64,000 nucleotides of DNA from Pelomonas caseinilytica (GTDB lineage Bacteria > Pseudomonadota > Gammaproteobacteria > Burkholderiales > Burkholderiaceae_C). The stretch spans positions 186,001 through 250,000 of the forward strand of contig NZ_JAJTWT010000007.1 in assembly GCF_021353235.1 (NCBI RefSeq). Reading direction: 5' to 3'. Under the pieces are notes generated by a model. It was given only the letters and a program-made list of their open reading frames with translations. It had not been told where the DNA came from and made no database searches. Of this stretch, positions 52,354 through 60,758 are shown piece after piece. A program made the position numbers and the translations under genes. Every line of letters begins with the position of its first letter. Position 1 is the stretch's first letter.

Positions 52354-55155
52354 ATGACTCGGAATTCATTGCGTCTTTCATTGCTGACCGCAGCGGTCGG
52401 CCTGGCCTTCGCGGCCCAGGCCCAGTCCGGTCTGCGCGGCCAGAGCGAAGCCATCAACCGCCTCGCCGCCGACTCGGGCACCACGCCCGAGGTGACCGTC
52501 CACAGCGCCACCGGCGCGGCGCGCTTCGTGCGCCTGCCGCGCGCCGCCGGCGTGGCCAAGATGGCCGCCCAGCGCCGCGCCCGCCCCATGACCGACGCCG
52601 CGCGGCAAGACGGTTCGGTGCAGTTCCTGAAGAACTACGGCGGCATGTTCGGCATCAGCAACGCCAACGAGGAACTCGGTGCCGCCCGCATCACCAAGGA
52701 CCGCCAGGGTGGCACGCACATCACCCACAAGCAGTTCTACCGCGGCCTGCCCGTGTTCGGCGGCGAGGTGAAGACGCACTACGACGCCTCCGACAACCTG
52801 GTGGTCGCCAACGGCACCTTCGTGCCCGGCATCGACGTCGACACCACGCCCAAGCGCTCGGCGGAGGACGCCACCCGCATCGCCATGACCAGCGTGGTCA
52901 CCGACCTCGGCCGGCCCGCCAAGCTCAACGCGTCCAAGCCCACGCTGATGATCTACCGCGAAGGCCTGGCCCAGGGCGTTGAAGGCCCCAACCACCTGGC
53001 CTGGGAAGTCGTCGTCGGCAACGGCGTCGACGTGCGCGAGTTCGTCTACGTCGATGCCCACACGGGCAAGATCATCCAGAAGACCACCGGCATCTTCCAC
53101 GCCAAGAACCGCCGTGCCTACGACGGCCTGGGCATCGACCCGGCTCCGGGCCCGAACTACCCGAACAACCCGTTCTGGGTCGAAGGCCAGGCCTTCCCCA
53201 CCGGCGTTGCCGAGGCGGACAACATGATCGCCGCCTCCTCCGACATCTACGACCTGTTCAAGAAGGCCTTCGGGCGCGACTCCTTCGACGGCCACGGCGC
53301 GACGATGGACTCCATCTTCAACCGCGGTGACGGCTGCCCCAACGCCTCCTGGAACGGCACCTTCATCTCGTTCTGCCCGGGCACAACGACCGACGACGTG
53401 ACGGCGCACGAGTGGGGCCACGCCTACACCGAGTACACGCACGCCCTGGTCTACCACTGGCAGCCCGGCGCCCTGAACGAGGCCTATTCCGACATCTGGG
53501 GCGAGACCGTCGACCGCATCAACGGCCGCGGCGGCGACACGCCCGACACGGCCCGCAGCAACGGCGCCTGCACCACCTTCACGGCCCTGCCGCCGCGGGT
53601 GACGATCTCGGCGCCCGCCAACCTCGCGGGCGTCAAGGATGCCGGCGGGGCGAGCTGGGGCCCGCAGTCCTTCTCCGTCCCCGGCACGCTGGCGGGCGTG
53701 CAGGTCGGCTCGACGAGCGCCGCCTGCGCCGCACTGCCTGCCGACTCGCTGGCCGGCAAGATCGCCTTCATCGACCGCGGCAGCTGCGCCTTCAGCATCA
53801 AGGTGCAGAACGCCCAGAATGCCGGTGCCATCGGCGTGGTCATCGGCAACAACCAGGGCGGCACCGCAGTGATCAACATGTCGGGCAGCGGCCCGACGAT
53901 CCCGTCGCTGTCGGTGAGCCAGAACGACGGCACGGCCATCAAGGCCGCGCTGACCGCCAACACGCCCGTCACGCTGACCCTGTCCCGCGGCGGCACCGGC
54001 ACGGACAGCTCCGTGCGCTGGCTGATGGGCGAGGACTCCACCGCCTTCAACGGCGCCCTGCGCGACATGTACACGCCCACCTGCTACGGCAACCCCGGCA
54101 AGGTGTCGGACAAGCAGTACACCTGCGGACCCGACACCCGCGCCGCGGACTGGGGCGGCGTGCACAACAACTCCGGCGTGCCCAACCACGGCTATGCGCT
54201 GCTGGTCGACGGCGGCAGCTACAACGGCCAGATCATCACCGGCATCGGCCTGACCAAGGCGGCGCACATCTACTACCGTGCGCAGACGATCTACCAGGGC
54301 CCCTTCAGCGGTTTCCCCGAGCATGCGGATGCGCTGGAGCAATCCTGCCGCGACCTGACCGGCATGAACCTGAACGACCTCAAGACCGGTGCCATCTCCG
54401 GCGAGGTGATCACGTCCAGCGATTGCGCCCAGGTCGCCAAGATGGCCCTGGCCGTCGAGCTGCGCACACCGCCGAGCCAGTGCAACTTCACCCCCCTGCT
54501 GGCCAAGAACCCGCCGGCCCTGTGCCCCAGCGGCACCGTGGCCTCCATCGCCGCCGACAACTTCGACGGCGGCCGTCGCGGTGGCCTGAAGTGGGTCATG
54601 ACCCATGCCGGCACGCCGGACTTCACGGCACGTGACTGGGGCGTGGTCACCGGGCTGCCGGGCCAGCGCTCGGGCTATGCCATGTTCGCCAAGGACATCC
54701 AGGGCGGCACCTGCGCCCCGGGCGGCGACGAGTCGGGCCTGCAGCGCCTGGAGTCTCCGGAGATCACCATCCCGGCCGACGCCAGCTCGCCGCGCCTGAC
54801 CTTCGACCACTGGGTGGCCACGGAAGCCGGCTGGGATGGCGGCAACCTGAAGATCAGCGTCAACGGTGGCGCCTGGCAGCTCGTGAAGGCGGCGGACTTC
54901 GTCTACAACCCGTACAACACGACGATGGCCACGGCGGCCGCGGGCAACACCAGCCCGCTGGCCGGCGAACCCGGCTTCTCCGGCAGCGATGCCGGCGGCG
55001 TCAGCGGGTCGTGGGGCCGTTCGATCGTGAACCTGGCGCCCTATGCCAAGGCCAACGACAAGGTCAAGCTGCGCTTCGAGCTGGGCAACGACGGCTGCGG
55101 CGGCACCTTCGGCTGGTACCTGGACGACTTCATGGTCTACCGCTGCACGCCCTGA
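52354..55155 (+). CDS. Secreted M4 (thermolysin-type) metalloprotease with inserted PA domain
   Basis: A 933-residue exported zinc protease. Order: signal peptide (1-23); FTP/PepSY propeptide (about 40-245, with QFYRGLPVFGGEVKTHYD); catalytic domain with HEWGH (about residue 352) and the third ligand in GALNEAYSDIWGE (about 375); then a PA domain (about 435-555, AGKIAFIDRGSCAFSIKVQNAQNAGAIGV-type core) inserted before the M4 C-terminal helical part (GGVHNNSGVPNHGYALLVDGG). The last 170 residues are an immune-inhibitor-A-like beta domain ending in DDFMVYRC. It likely degrades extracellular protein. A terminator follows. Confidence 0.92.
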   Translation: MTRNSLRLSLLTAAVGLAFAAQAQSGLRGQSEAINRLAADSGTTPEVTVHSATGAARFVRLPRAAGVAKMAAQRRARPMTDAARQDGSVQFLKNYGGMFGISNANEELGAARITKDRQGGTHITHKQFYRGLPVFGGEVKTHYDASDNLVVANGTFVPGIDVDTTPKRSAEDATRIAMTSVVTDLGRPAKLNASKPTLMIYREGLAQGVEGPNHLAWEVVVGNGVDVREFVYVDAHTGKIIQKTTGIFHAKNRRAYDGLGIDPAPGPNYPNNPFWVEGQAFPTGVAEADNMIAASSDIYDLFKKAFGRDSFDGHGATMDSIFNRGDGCPNASWNGTFISFCPGTTTDDVTAHEWGHAYTEYTHALVYHWQPGALNEAYSDIWGETVDRINGRGGDTPDTARSNGACTTFTALPPRVTISAPANLAGVKDAGGASWGPQSFSVPGTLAGVQVGSTSAACAALPADSLAGKIAFIDRGSCAFSIKVQNAQNAGAIGVVIGNNQGGTAVINMSGSGPTIPSLSVSQNDGTAIKAALTANTPVTLTLSRGGTGTDSSVRWLMGEDSTAFNGALRDMYTPTCYGNPGKVSDKQYTCGPDTRAADWGGVHNNSGVPNHGYALLVDGGSYNGQIITGIGLTKAAHIYYRAQTIYQGPFSGFPEHADALEQSCRDLTGMNLNDLKTGAISGEVITSSDCAQVAKMALAVELRTPPSQCNFTPLLAKNPPALCPSGTVASIAADNFDGGRRGGLKWVMTHAGTPDFTARDWGVVTGLPGQRSGYAMFAKDIQGGTCAPGGDESGLQRLESPEITIPADASSPRLTFDHWVATEAGWDGGNLKISVNGGAWQLVKAADFVYNPYNTTMATAAAGNTSPLAGEPGFSGSDAGGVSGSWGRSIVNLAPYAKANDKVKLRFELGNDGCGGTFGWYLDDFMVYRCTP

Positions 55156-55193
55156 TGGCGTGACCGGCACGGGCCCCATCGGGCCCGCCAGCG

Positions 55194-55223
55194 AAAAGGG
55201 GCGCTCGACGGGCGCCCCTTTTT
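55194..55223. terminator. Bidirectional terminator between convergent genes
   Basis: GGGGCGC and GCGCCCC form a 7-bp stem with A's before and TTTTT after, about 40 nt past the metalloprotease stop. The A-run on the other side makes it work for the convergent TIGR03790 gene as well. Confidence 0.85.
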
Positions 55224-55235
55224 CATGGGTACCAC

Positions 55236-56630
55236 TCAGGGCGACTGCGCCAGGGTGCAGGTCGCGGCGGCGTCAACCGGGCAAGGCCCTTGCCAGCGGA
55301 TGCGCGTGGCGGCGGCCGGCGGCAGGGGCGCGCGGCCGTCCAGCGCCTGGCCGCGCACGCCGCTGAAGGTCGCCAGCGTCGTCCACGTCGAGCCCTGCAG
55401 GTACTGCAGGCTGTAGACGGCGCCCGGCCGCAGGCTGCGCGTCCTGATCTGGTATTCGCCCGCGACGATGGCGAAGCTGGGCGTGTCGCGGAAGGGCTGG
55501 GCCAGCGGCTCGCCGACGAAGAGGCCCTGCCCGGGCCACTGCACGGCCTTCCAGTAGGCCTCGATGGCGGTCGCGCCGCGCCAGTACTGGTCAACGAGGA
55601 CCGAGGCGCGCGAGAACTTCTGCGGGTAGTTGCAGGGCTCCTCGACGGTGCCGTAGGTTGCGGTCACGCCCGCGTCCAGCCAGGCGGTCACCGGCATCTG
55701 CCCCGCCGCGCCGGGCAGCAGGCCGCCCGTGGAGGTCAGGCTGTCGGCGAGGGCGCCCGGGCGGAACTGCAGCGTCGACAGCTTGGGCACGCTAGCCAGG
55801 CCGGTCAGGTAGAAGAGCACGTTGCCCTTGCCGGACAGCGCATCGGCCGTGGCCGGGCCGGCGCTGTTGTCCACGTAGTTCAGCGCCAGGGCGCCGCTCC
55901 AGGCGGCCGGCAGGGGCGAGAAGTCGGTCCAGCGCACGCTGCGGTCCGTGTCCGTCGTGCGCACCAGCCAGCCGTCGCCGGCCGGGCGCGTGGCGTCGGC
56001 CGCCACGCCGCGGTCGATGAGGGCTTGCGCGGCGGCCAGCGTGCGCGTGCCCAGCAGCATGGACGGCCGCAGCTGCAGCTCGGACTGTGGCCGGCGCGAC
56101 TCGCTGTCGTACAGCGGCGAAGCGGCCGTCAACGCGCAACCGTTGGCCGGCGTCGGGTTGCAGTAGCGGCTGTCGAAGCCCAGGGCCATGGCGCTGGTGA
56201 TGCCCATGCTGCAGGCCCCGACGACACGGCTGGGCGCCGCCCAGGCCAGCAGCGTGGCCTGGACGCCCGCCGGGAGCCTGGCGTCGAGATCGGCCTTGAG
56301 GGTCGCGAAATCGGCGGCGCTCAGCGTGTCGCTCGCCGTGTTGACCTTGACGCGGATGAGATTGGCGGCCGGTACGCCGCGCGCCGCCACGTAGGCGGCA
56401 CCCATGGCCTCGGAGAGCGCATCCCCCTCCGCGACGATGACGGCGAGATCGGACGGACCCAAACCGTTGGTCGGAAGCGACAGTGTCAGGCTTTGCCCGC
56501 TGCCGCCACCGTCGGTGGAGCCGGTGGCTGACCCACCGCCCGCCGCCGAGCCGGCGCCCCCGCCACCACCGCCGCAGCCGCTCAGCAAGGCCAGGACACA
56601 GAGTGAAAACCGGGGCATGGACGGGCGCAT
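55236..56630 (-). CDS. TIGR03790-family lipoprotein
   Basis: A 464-residue lipoprotein (lipobox LLSGC followed by a Gly/Ser-rich stretch, residues about 18-45). The family blocks are DLAVIVAEGDALSEAMGAAYVAARGVPAANLIRVKV, VQATLLAWAAPSRVVG and CSMGITSAMALGFDSRYC, then a long beta/alpha domain to the end. TIGR03790 proteins are found mainly in bacteria with PEP-CTERM sorting or in multiheme-rich genomes; function is unknown. ATG 56630 follows a GGGGAGA site; an in-frame ATG at 56618 is possible. Its 3' end shares the terminator of the metalloprotease. Confidence 0.8.
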   Translation of the reverse strand: MRPSMPRFSLCVLALLSGCGGGGGGAGSAAGGGSATGSTDGGGSGQSLTLSLPTNGLGPSDLAVIVAEGDALSEAMGAAYVAARGVPAANLIRVKVNTASDTLSAADFATLKADLDARLPAGVQATLLAWAAPSRVVGACSMGITSAMALGFDSRYCNPTPANGCALTAASPLYDSESRRPQSELQLRPSMLLGTRTLAAAQALIDRGVAADATRPAGDGWLVRTTDTDRSVRWTDFSPLPAAWSGALALNYVDNSAGPATADALSGKGNVLFYLTGLASVPKLSTLQFRPGALADSLTSTGGLLPGAAGQMPVTAWLDAGVTATYGTVEEPCNYPQKFSRASVLVDQYWRGATAIEAYWKAVQWPGQGLFVGEPLAQPFRDTPSFAIVAGEYQIRTRSLRPGAVYSLQYLQGSTWTTLATFSGVRGQALDGRAPLPPAAATRIRWQGPCPVDAAATCTLAQSP

Positions 56631-56857
56631 TCCACGATTCTCCCCTGCCGGCCGGCGGCTCTGATCGGCACGCTTTTGGTGCTGTCGGGCACCTTTCGCA
56701 ACCAGCGAACCCGGGCATACCCCAGTTTCATGCACCGTGGAGGGGCAATACATTCCCTTCACTCGACGCGGTTCCGGGCTCCTGCCCAGGGCCGCCGGGC
56801 GGGTTGTGAGGAGACAAGACAAGCTGGTTGCTTCGTAACCCCGAAGACAATCCCACC

Positions 56858-56892
56858 GGCCACCAAGGCACCCCTTGGTGGCCGTTTTATTT
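56858..56892 (+). terminator. Orphan rho-independent terminator (possible small RNA end)
   Basis: GGCCACCAAGG and CCTTGGTGGCC pair perfectly over 11 bp with a 4-nt loop, followed by GTTTTATTT. On the + strand this is the strongest intrinsic terminator in the window, yet the nearest + strand gene upstream ends 1.7 kb away and already has its own terminator. A small hairpin GGTTGC-TTC-GTAACC lies at 56826-56840, just before it. Confidence 0.8.
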
Positions 56893-57206
56893 GGCTCTTC
56901 GAGCCGGGGTGCCGCCAACGCCCTGCGCTCTCTTGAGGAGTTGCGGTGCTCGCCCAGTCCCCAGCATCGCGGTGGCAGCGGAAGAGCCGCCTGCGCTGAC
57001 CGTGTGCAGCCACTCGGGCGGCTGCGCGGCATCGGCATCGGCATCGGCCAGCCCTGGCCGGCCCACCTGATCCCCTTGCGAGCCCCTCGCCGTGGCAGGC
57101 GCCGGCCGTCCGCGTCCGCGGCCTGACGCATAAAGAATCCACGAAAGGAAGAACTGATCAGCGACGTTCGAAATTGATGAATAGTGCTCACTTCAAGATC
57201 GTTCAT

Positions 57207-57228
57207 ATTTGAACATATATGTTCAAAT
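57207..57228 (+). promoter_or_regulatory. Perfect 22-bp palindromic operator before the lipoprotein/barrel operon
   Basis: The palindrome has core TTGAACATATATGTTCAA (57209-57226) with two more matching bases each side, 30-51 bp before the lipoprotein start. A related half-conserved site (14 of 18 core positions) lies 31-48 bp before the TetR gene at 59052-59669, so this is very probably the TetR binding site. Confidence 0.75.
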
Positions 57229-57257
57229 TTGCACCTTCTTTACTCAGGAGCGTCGTC

Positions 57258-58289
57258 ATGCACCGTCTCTCGCCTTTCTGTGCCACCCTGCCGCGCCAAA
57301 GTGTTGCACCCCTGTTGCTGGCCCTGCTGTCCGCCTGTGGCGGCGGAGGATCGTCTTCGGAGGGCACGGCAACGTCGCAAAGCAGTTCCAGCGCTACGCA
57401 GCGGACGACGATGTCTGCGACCTCCGCGTCGTCCACGTCCTCCACGACGCTGCTCAGCGGCCACGCCACGGCTTCGGCCGTCGATTCGGTCTACAACGCG
57501 GTCGCAGGTGCCCAAGGGGGGGCGCATGCCTACGCGGCAACGGCGGGCCATCGCTCCGCACTGGCGGCCTCAGACTCAACGAGCTTCACGTTGAACTGTG
57601 ACCAGGGCGGTACCGCGACCATCACCATCTCCGGCGGTACGCTGGACACCCGCCTGAACGGACAACTGGACGCTGGAGAGCGTTATCAAGCCGTCTTCTC
57701 GGCATGCAAGGTCCAGGGAGGTGCAGTCCAGCTCGACGGCACAGTCGCGATGGACGTGCAGTCGGCCGATACGACCGGCACAGCGGTGCAGATGAGCTTT
57801 ACGTCGCTCAAGGCCACGACCGGGGGCAACTCCACGACGCTGGACGGTGACGCCCGGCTGCAGGGGACAAAGACGACCTCCAACGGCAGCACGACCACCA
57901 CGGCAGAGATCAAGGCCACCAAGTTGACGCTGGTCACGGCTTGGAACAGTCGAGCGGCGACCCTCGTGCTGAGCGATGCCGACCTGTCCTGGTCGACCAC
58001 CTGGAGCGGCAGCGTGCCGACGACCTCGTCCCTGTCCGGGCGGTACACCGTTAGCGGGACGGTGAACGACGTCACACTGAGCGATACCGTGGCGATCAGC
58101 GGCGGGGTGGAATTCAATAGCGACGGCACGCCCTCCTCGGGGAGTTGGACCTCCAAGGATTCCAAGGCGACGGTGAAGACGTCGGTTTCCAGCAACCAGG
58201 TCACCATCGATGTGGACGACGGCAACGACGGCACGACGGACCACTCCTGGACGTTGACTCTCCCGCAATGGGGATCCTCCGCAGGCTGA
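57258..58289 (+). CDS. Unknown Ser/Thr-rich lipoprotein, TetR-controlled module
   Basis: A 343-residue lipoprotein (lipobox LLSACGGGG, Cys at about residue 27), then a low-complexity Ser/Thr linker (about 35-75) and a repetitive beta-rich domain (TATITISGGTLDTRLNGQLDAGERY, GAVQLDGTVAMDV, GGNSTTLDGDARL). I recognise no named family. The ATG 57258 has an AGGAG site 8 nt upstream; the frame extends to 57219, but that would start inside the operator. Base composition is less GC-rich than the neighbours, suggesting transfer. It precedes an outer-membrane barrel gene by 16 nt. Confidence 0.8.
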   Translation: MHRLSPFCATLPRQSVAPLLLALLSACGGGGSSSEGTATSQSSSSATQRTTMSATSASSTSSTTLLSGHATASAVDSVYNAVAGAQGGAHAYAATAGHRSALAASDSTSFTLNCDQGGTATITISGGTLDTRLNGQLDAGERYQAVFSACKVQGGAVQLDGTVAMDVQSADTTGTAVQMSFTSLKATTGGNSTTLDGDARLQGTKTTSNGSTTTTAEIKATKLTLVTAWNSRAATLVLSDADLSWSTTWSGSVPTTSSLSGRYTVSGTVNDVTLSDTVAISGGVEFNSDGTPSSGSWTSKDSKATVKTSVSSNQVTIDVDDGNDGTTDHSWTLTLPQWGSSAG

Positions 58290-58305
58290 GCATCAAGGGG
58301 TCGAC

Positions 58306-58962
58306 ATGTCTCGAACTTCATCCAGCCACCTGCGCAATCTCCTGGCGATGCTGGCCCTGACCCTGCTGGGCTCCGCTCAGGCGGGGGAGCTTTACGCCGG
58401 CATCGGTCTTCCCGGCGTCATGCTTGGCTACGCGCAGGCCGTGTCCGACGACATTGCGCTGCGGGCCGATGTCTCGGCATTGGCCGTCGACCGCAGCGGC
58501 CAGCGCGGTGGCGTCGACTACACGGGCACCGCCAAGCTCGTGCGGGCGGGCCTATACGCCGAATGGTTTCCTGTCGCCGAATGGAGCTTTCGACTAAGCG
58601 GCGGCGTGACCTTCAATCGCATGCGTCTGGACCTCAGCGGCCTCGGTAATGGATCGCTGGTCACCGTCGGCCGGAACCTCTACCTGCTGACTCCCGCGGA
58701 CCGCTTTGAGATCAAGGCCCGGTTCCCCTGCGTCACCCCCTACCTCGGGATCGGCTGGGGACATAGGCCGGCCGGGCCCGGTTGGGGACTCCTCGTGGAC
58801 CTCGGTGCCTCGATAGGAAGGGCCAGGGTCACCGGCCAAGCCAGGGGGCCGGCACTGTCCTCACCGCTCGGGCAGCAGGATTTCGAGAACGAACTGGACG
58901 GCTGGCGTCGGCACGCGCGTCTCGTACCGCAGGCGAGCGTCGGTGCCAGCTATCTGTTCTGA
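58306..58962 (+). CDS. Unknown outer-membrane beta-barrel protein
   Basis: A 218-residue protein with a signal peptide (about residues 1-26, NLLAMLALTLLGSAQAGE). The mature part alternates hydrophobic and polar residues in strands (ELYAGIGLPGVMLGYAQAV, ALRADVSALAVDR, AGLYAEWFPV, FRLSGGVTFNRMRLDL, TPYLGIGWGH) and ends VGASYLF with the C-terminal Phe needed for barrel insertion. Eight to ten strands seem likely. It resembles small OMPs of the OmpW/PagL size class but matches no specific family to me. It follows the lipoprotein gene on one transcript. Confidence 0.8.
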   Translation: MSRTSSSHLRNLLAMLALTLLGSAQAGELYAGIGLPGVMLGYAQAVSDDIALRADVSALAVDRSGQRGGVDYTGTAKLVRAGLYAEWFPVAEWSFRLSGGVTFNRMRLDLSGLGNGSLVTVGRNLYLLTPADRFEIKARFPCVTPYLGIGWGHRPAGPGWGLLVDLGASIGRARVTGQARGPALSSPLGQQDFENELDGWRRHARLVPQASVGASYLF

Positions 58963-59008
58963 ACCGTCCATCGCCCTGCCTTCCAAGGCCAGCCCGGCTG
59001 GCACGGCA

Positions 59009-59033
59009 GGCGCTCCCGGTATCTCGGAGCGCC
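59009..59033. terminator. Hairpin between convergent barrel and TetR genes
   Basis: GGCGCTCC and GGAGCGCC form an 8-bp stem with a 9-nt loop between the convergent ends. No T-run follows, so terminator function is only likely by position. Confidence 0.4.
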
Positions 59034-59051
59034 GGGGAGGTCAGGGCGGCG

Positions 59052-59669
59052 TCAGAAGGCGTTGATGGCGCTGGGAAACTCCGCCGTGGCGAGGGCCCGC
59101 GCCTCCTCCCGCGGCACTCCCAATGCCGCCAGCACCAATTCCGCGGCATCGGTGCCGGCATCACGCCAGGTCCGGTGGCCCTCCAGCACCAAGACGATCG
59201 ATCCGATCACCGTGCCGGCCGCCATCGCCGCGACAGCGCTGAGCTGTTCCTGTCGAACGGCATATCGCCCTACGTCCATCCCCTTCTTCACATCCGCCAG
59301 CGGGGGGCCGTTCCACATGGCCTGCAGCGCCGCGTTCGAGAAGGAGAAGCGAGCGATGAAGCGGCCCCAATGGGGGTCGATGTGCGCATGCCGTATCCAC
59401 AGCCGGATGCCGGAAGCCAGCCGGGCTGCGGGATCCTCAAGCGCGGCAAGCGCGAAGAATTCCTGCACGCGCTGGTCCATTTCAAACGCGAGCTCCACAG
59501 CTACACGTTCAAACAAGGCCTCCGGCTCCTTGAGGTTGTTGTAGATCGTGCCGCGGGCCACGCCGGCCGCTTCGGCCAGCTCGCTGACATTAAGCTGCAT
59601 CACGCCGCGCTCGGCGAACAGTTGCAGCGCGGCGCGGTGGATACGCTGCTGGGCGGATGTGGCAGACAT
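59052..59669 (-). CDS. TetR-family transcriptional regulator
   Basis: A 205-residue repressor. The N-terminal helix-turn-helix is RIHRAALQLFAERGVMQLNVSELAEAAGVARGTIYNNL (about residues 9-46), the rest an all-helical ligand-binding domain of unknown ligand. The start 59669 has an excellent AGGAGGT site; an in-frame ATG further up lies within the operator. It converges on the barrel gene, and its own promoter carries a degenerate copy (59700-59717) of the palindrome found before the lipoprotein operon, so it probably represses both. Confidence 0.92.
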   Translation of the reverse strand: MSATSAQQRIHRAALQLFAERGVMQLNVSELAEAAGVARGTIYNNLKEPEALFERVAVELAFEMDQRVQEFFALAALEDPAARLASGIRLWIRHAHIDPHWGRFIARFSFSNAALQAMWNGPPLADVKKGMDVGRYAVRQEQLSAVAAMAAGTVIGSIVLVLEGHRTWRDAGTDAAELVLAALGVPREEARALATAEFPSAINAF

Positions 59670-59699
59670 CGCGGACCTCCTGTATCGTGGCCTGAGGGA

Positions 59700-59717
59700 T
59701 TGAACATCCATGTGCAG
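59700..59717 (-). promoter_or_regulatory. Second TetR-type operator, upstream of the TetR gene
   Basis: TTGAACATCCATGTGCAG matches the 18-bp core at 57209-57226 at 14 positions, with one arm intact. It lies 31-48 bp before the tetR ATG, suited to negative autoregulation. Confidence 0.6.
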
Positions 59718-59955
59718 AATTGCCCGAATTCTGCCCTGCTTGCCAAGTGACCCCGTCCTGCCAGCGCGCACCTGGCGTTGGCAATCGGCGCTTGAGCCCA
59801 TCGCGAACGAATGAAAAACCTCTCTCTTGTGCCCCCCTCCCGTCGGAACGGCGCACACCGCATCTCGCCACCGGCAGCTCGCTGGATGAGCCGGCTTGCA
59901 AGCGGACCGACGGAGGCAGAGCCGCCGCGTCGCTCGCGCTGATAGAACCCGGGAC

Positions 59956-60717
59956 ATGCTCGAACTCTTCACCGTCGCTGCCGCCTCCCTGCTCGCCGGC
60001 TTCATCGACGCCGTCGCCGGTGGCGGCGGCCTCATCCTCGTACCCGCCTTGTTCAGCACCTATCCGAACGCCGTGCCAGCCACGCTGCTGGGCACGAACA
60101 AGGGCGCATCGGTCTGGGGGACCGGCTGGGCGACGCTGCAATACGTCAAGCGCGTGGACCTGCCCTGGCGGCGGCTGATGCCGGCCGCCGTGCTGGCCGG
60201 CCTGGGCAGCTTCGCCGGCGCCTGGGCGCTGACCCTCGTCAGCCCGGACGGCCTGCGCAAGGCCCTGCCCCTGGTGCTGCTGGCCGTGCTCGTCTACACG
60301 CTGGCGCGCAAGGATCTCGGACGCGAGCACCGGCCCCGCTTCACGGGCCGGGCCGAGGCCGCCGCGGCTGCCGGCATCGCGCTGGCGGTGGGTTTCTACG
60401 ACGGCTTCTTCGGCCCGGGCACGGGCAGCTTCTTCGTCTTCCTGTTCGTGCGGCTGCTGGGTTACGACTTCCTGCACGCTTCGGCCACGGCCAAGCTCAT
60501 GAACCTGCTGACCAACGCGTTCGCCATCGCGCTGTTCGTCAGCAAGGGGCACATCTGGTGGCATGTCGCGGCGGTCATGGCGGTGACCAATGTCGCCGGC
60601 AGCCTGCTCGGCACCCGCCTTGCCCTCAAGCACGGCGCGGGCTTCGTGCGGGGCGTCTTCGTGATCGTCGTTGGCGCCCTCATCCTCAAAACAGCCTGGG
60701 ACGCCTTCTCCCGCTGA
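59956..60717 (+). CDS. TSUP-family (TauE/SafE) sulfite or organic-anion exporter
   Basis: A 253-residue membrane protein with about eight hydrophobic segments and the family's two inverted halves: AGFIDAVAGGGGLILVPAL near the N-terminus and AVGFYDGFFGPGTGSFFVFLFV in the second half. Length and spacing match YfcA-type proteins. TSUP members move sulfite, sulfoacetate, taurine or related anions; the substrate here is unknown. A 286-nt gap separates it from the tetR gene; it is 41 nt before the HDOD gene. Confidence 0.9.
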   Translation: MLELFTVAAASLLAGFIDAVAGGGGLILVPALFSTYPNAVPATLLGTNKGASVWGTGWATLQYVKRVDLPWRRLMPAAVLAGLGSFAGAWALTLVSPDGLRKALPLVLLAVLVYTLARKDLGREHRPRFTGRAEAAAAAGIALAVGFYDGFFGPGTGSFFVFLFVRLLGYDFLHASATAKLMNLLTNAFAIALFVSKGHIWWHVAAVMAVTNVAGSLLGTRLALKHGAGFVRGVFVIVVGALILKTAWDAFSR

Positions 60718-60758
60718 TCTACGATCAGGACATTCCACGCAAAGCGCCGTCACTCACC

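Larger units (their letters stand above)
56631..57257. other. Long intergenic region with orphan terminator and operator
   Basis: This 627-base gap contains no credible protein gene on either strand. Its left part holds the promoter of the TIGR03790 gene (minus strand). A strong + strand terminator lies at 56858-56892 although no + strand gene precedes it, and the right end carries a perfect palindrome before the next lipoprotein gene. Base composition falls sharply towards 57180-57240. Confidence 0.6.

Noticed and set aside
52378-55179. Open frame of 933 codons opposite the metalloprotease
   Set aside because: Mirror frame of a clear M4 protease gene; no ribosome-binding site and no recognisable domain.
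57219-57257. Longer start for the lipoprotein gene
   Set aside because: The ATG at 57219 lies inside the palindromic operator and would spoil the signal peptide; 57258 has a proper ribosome-binding site.
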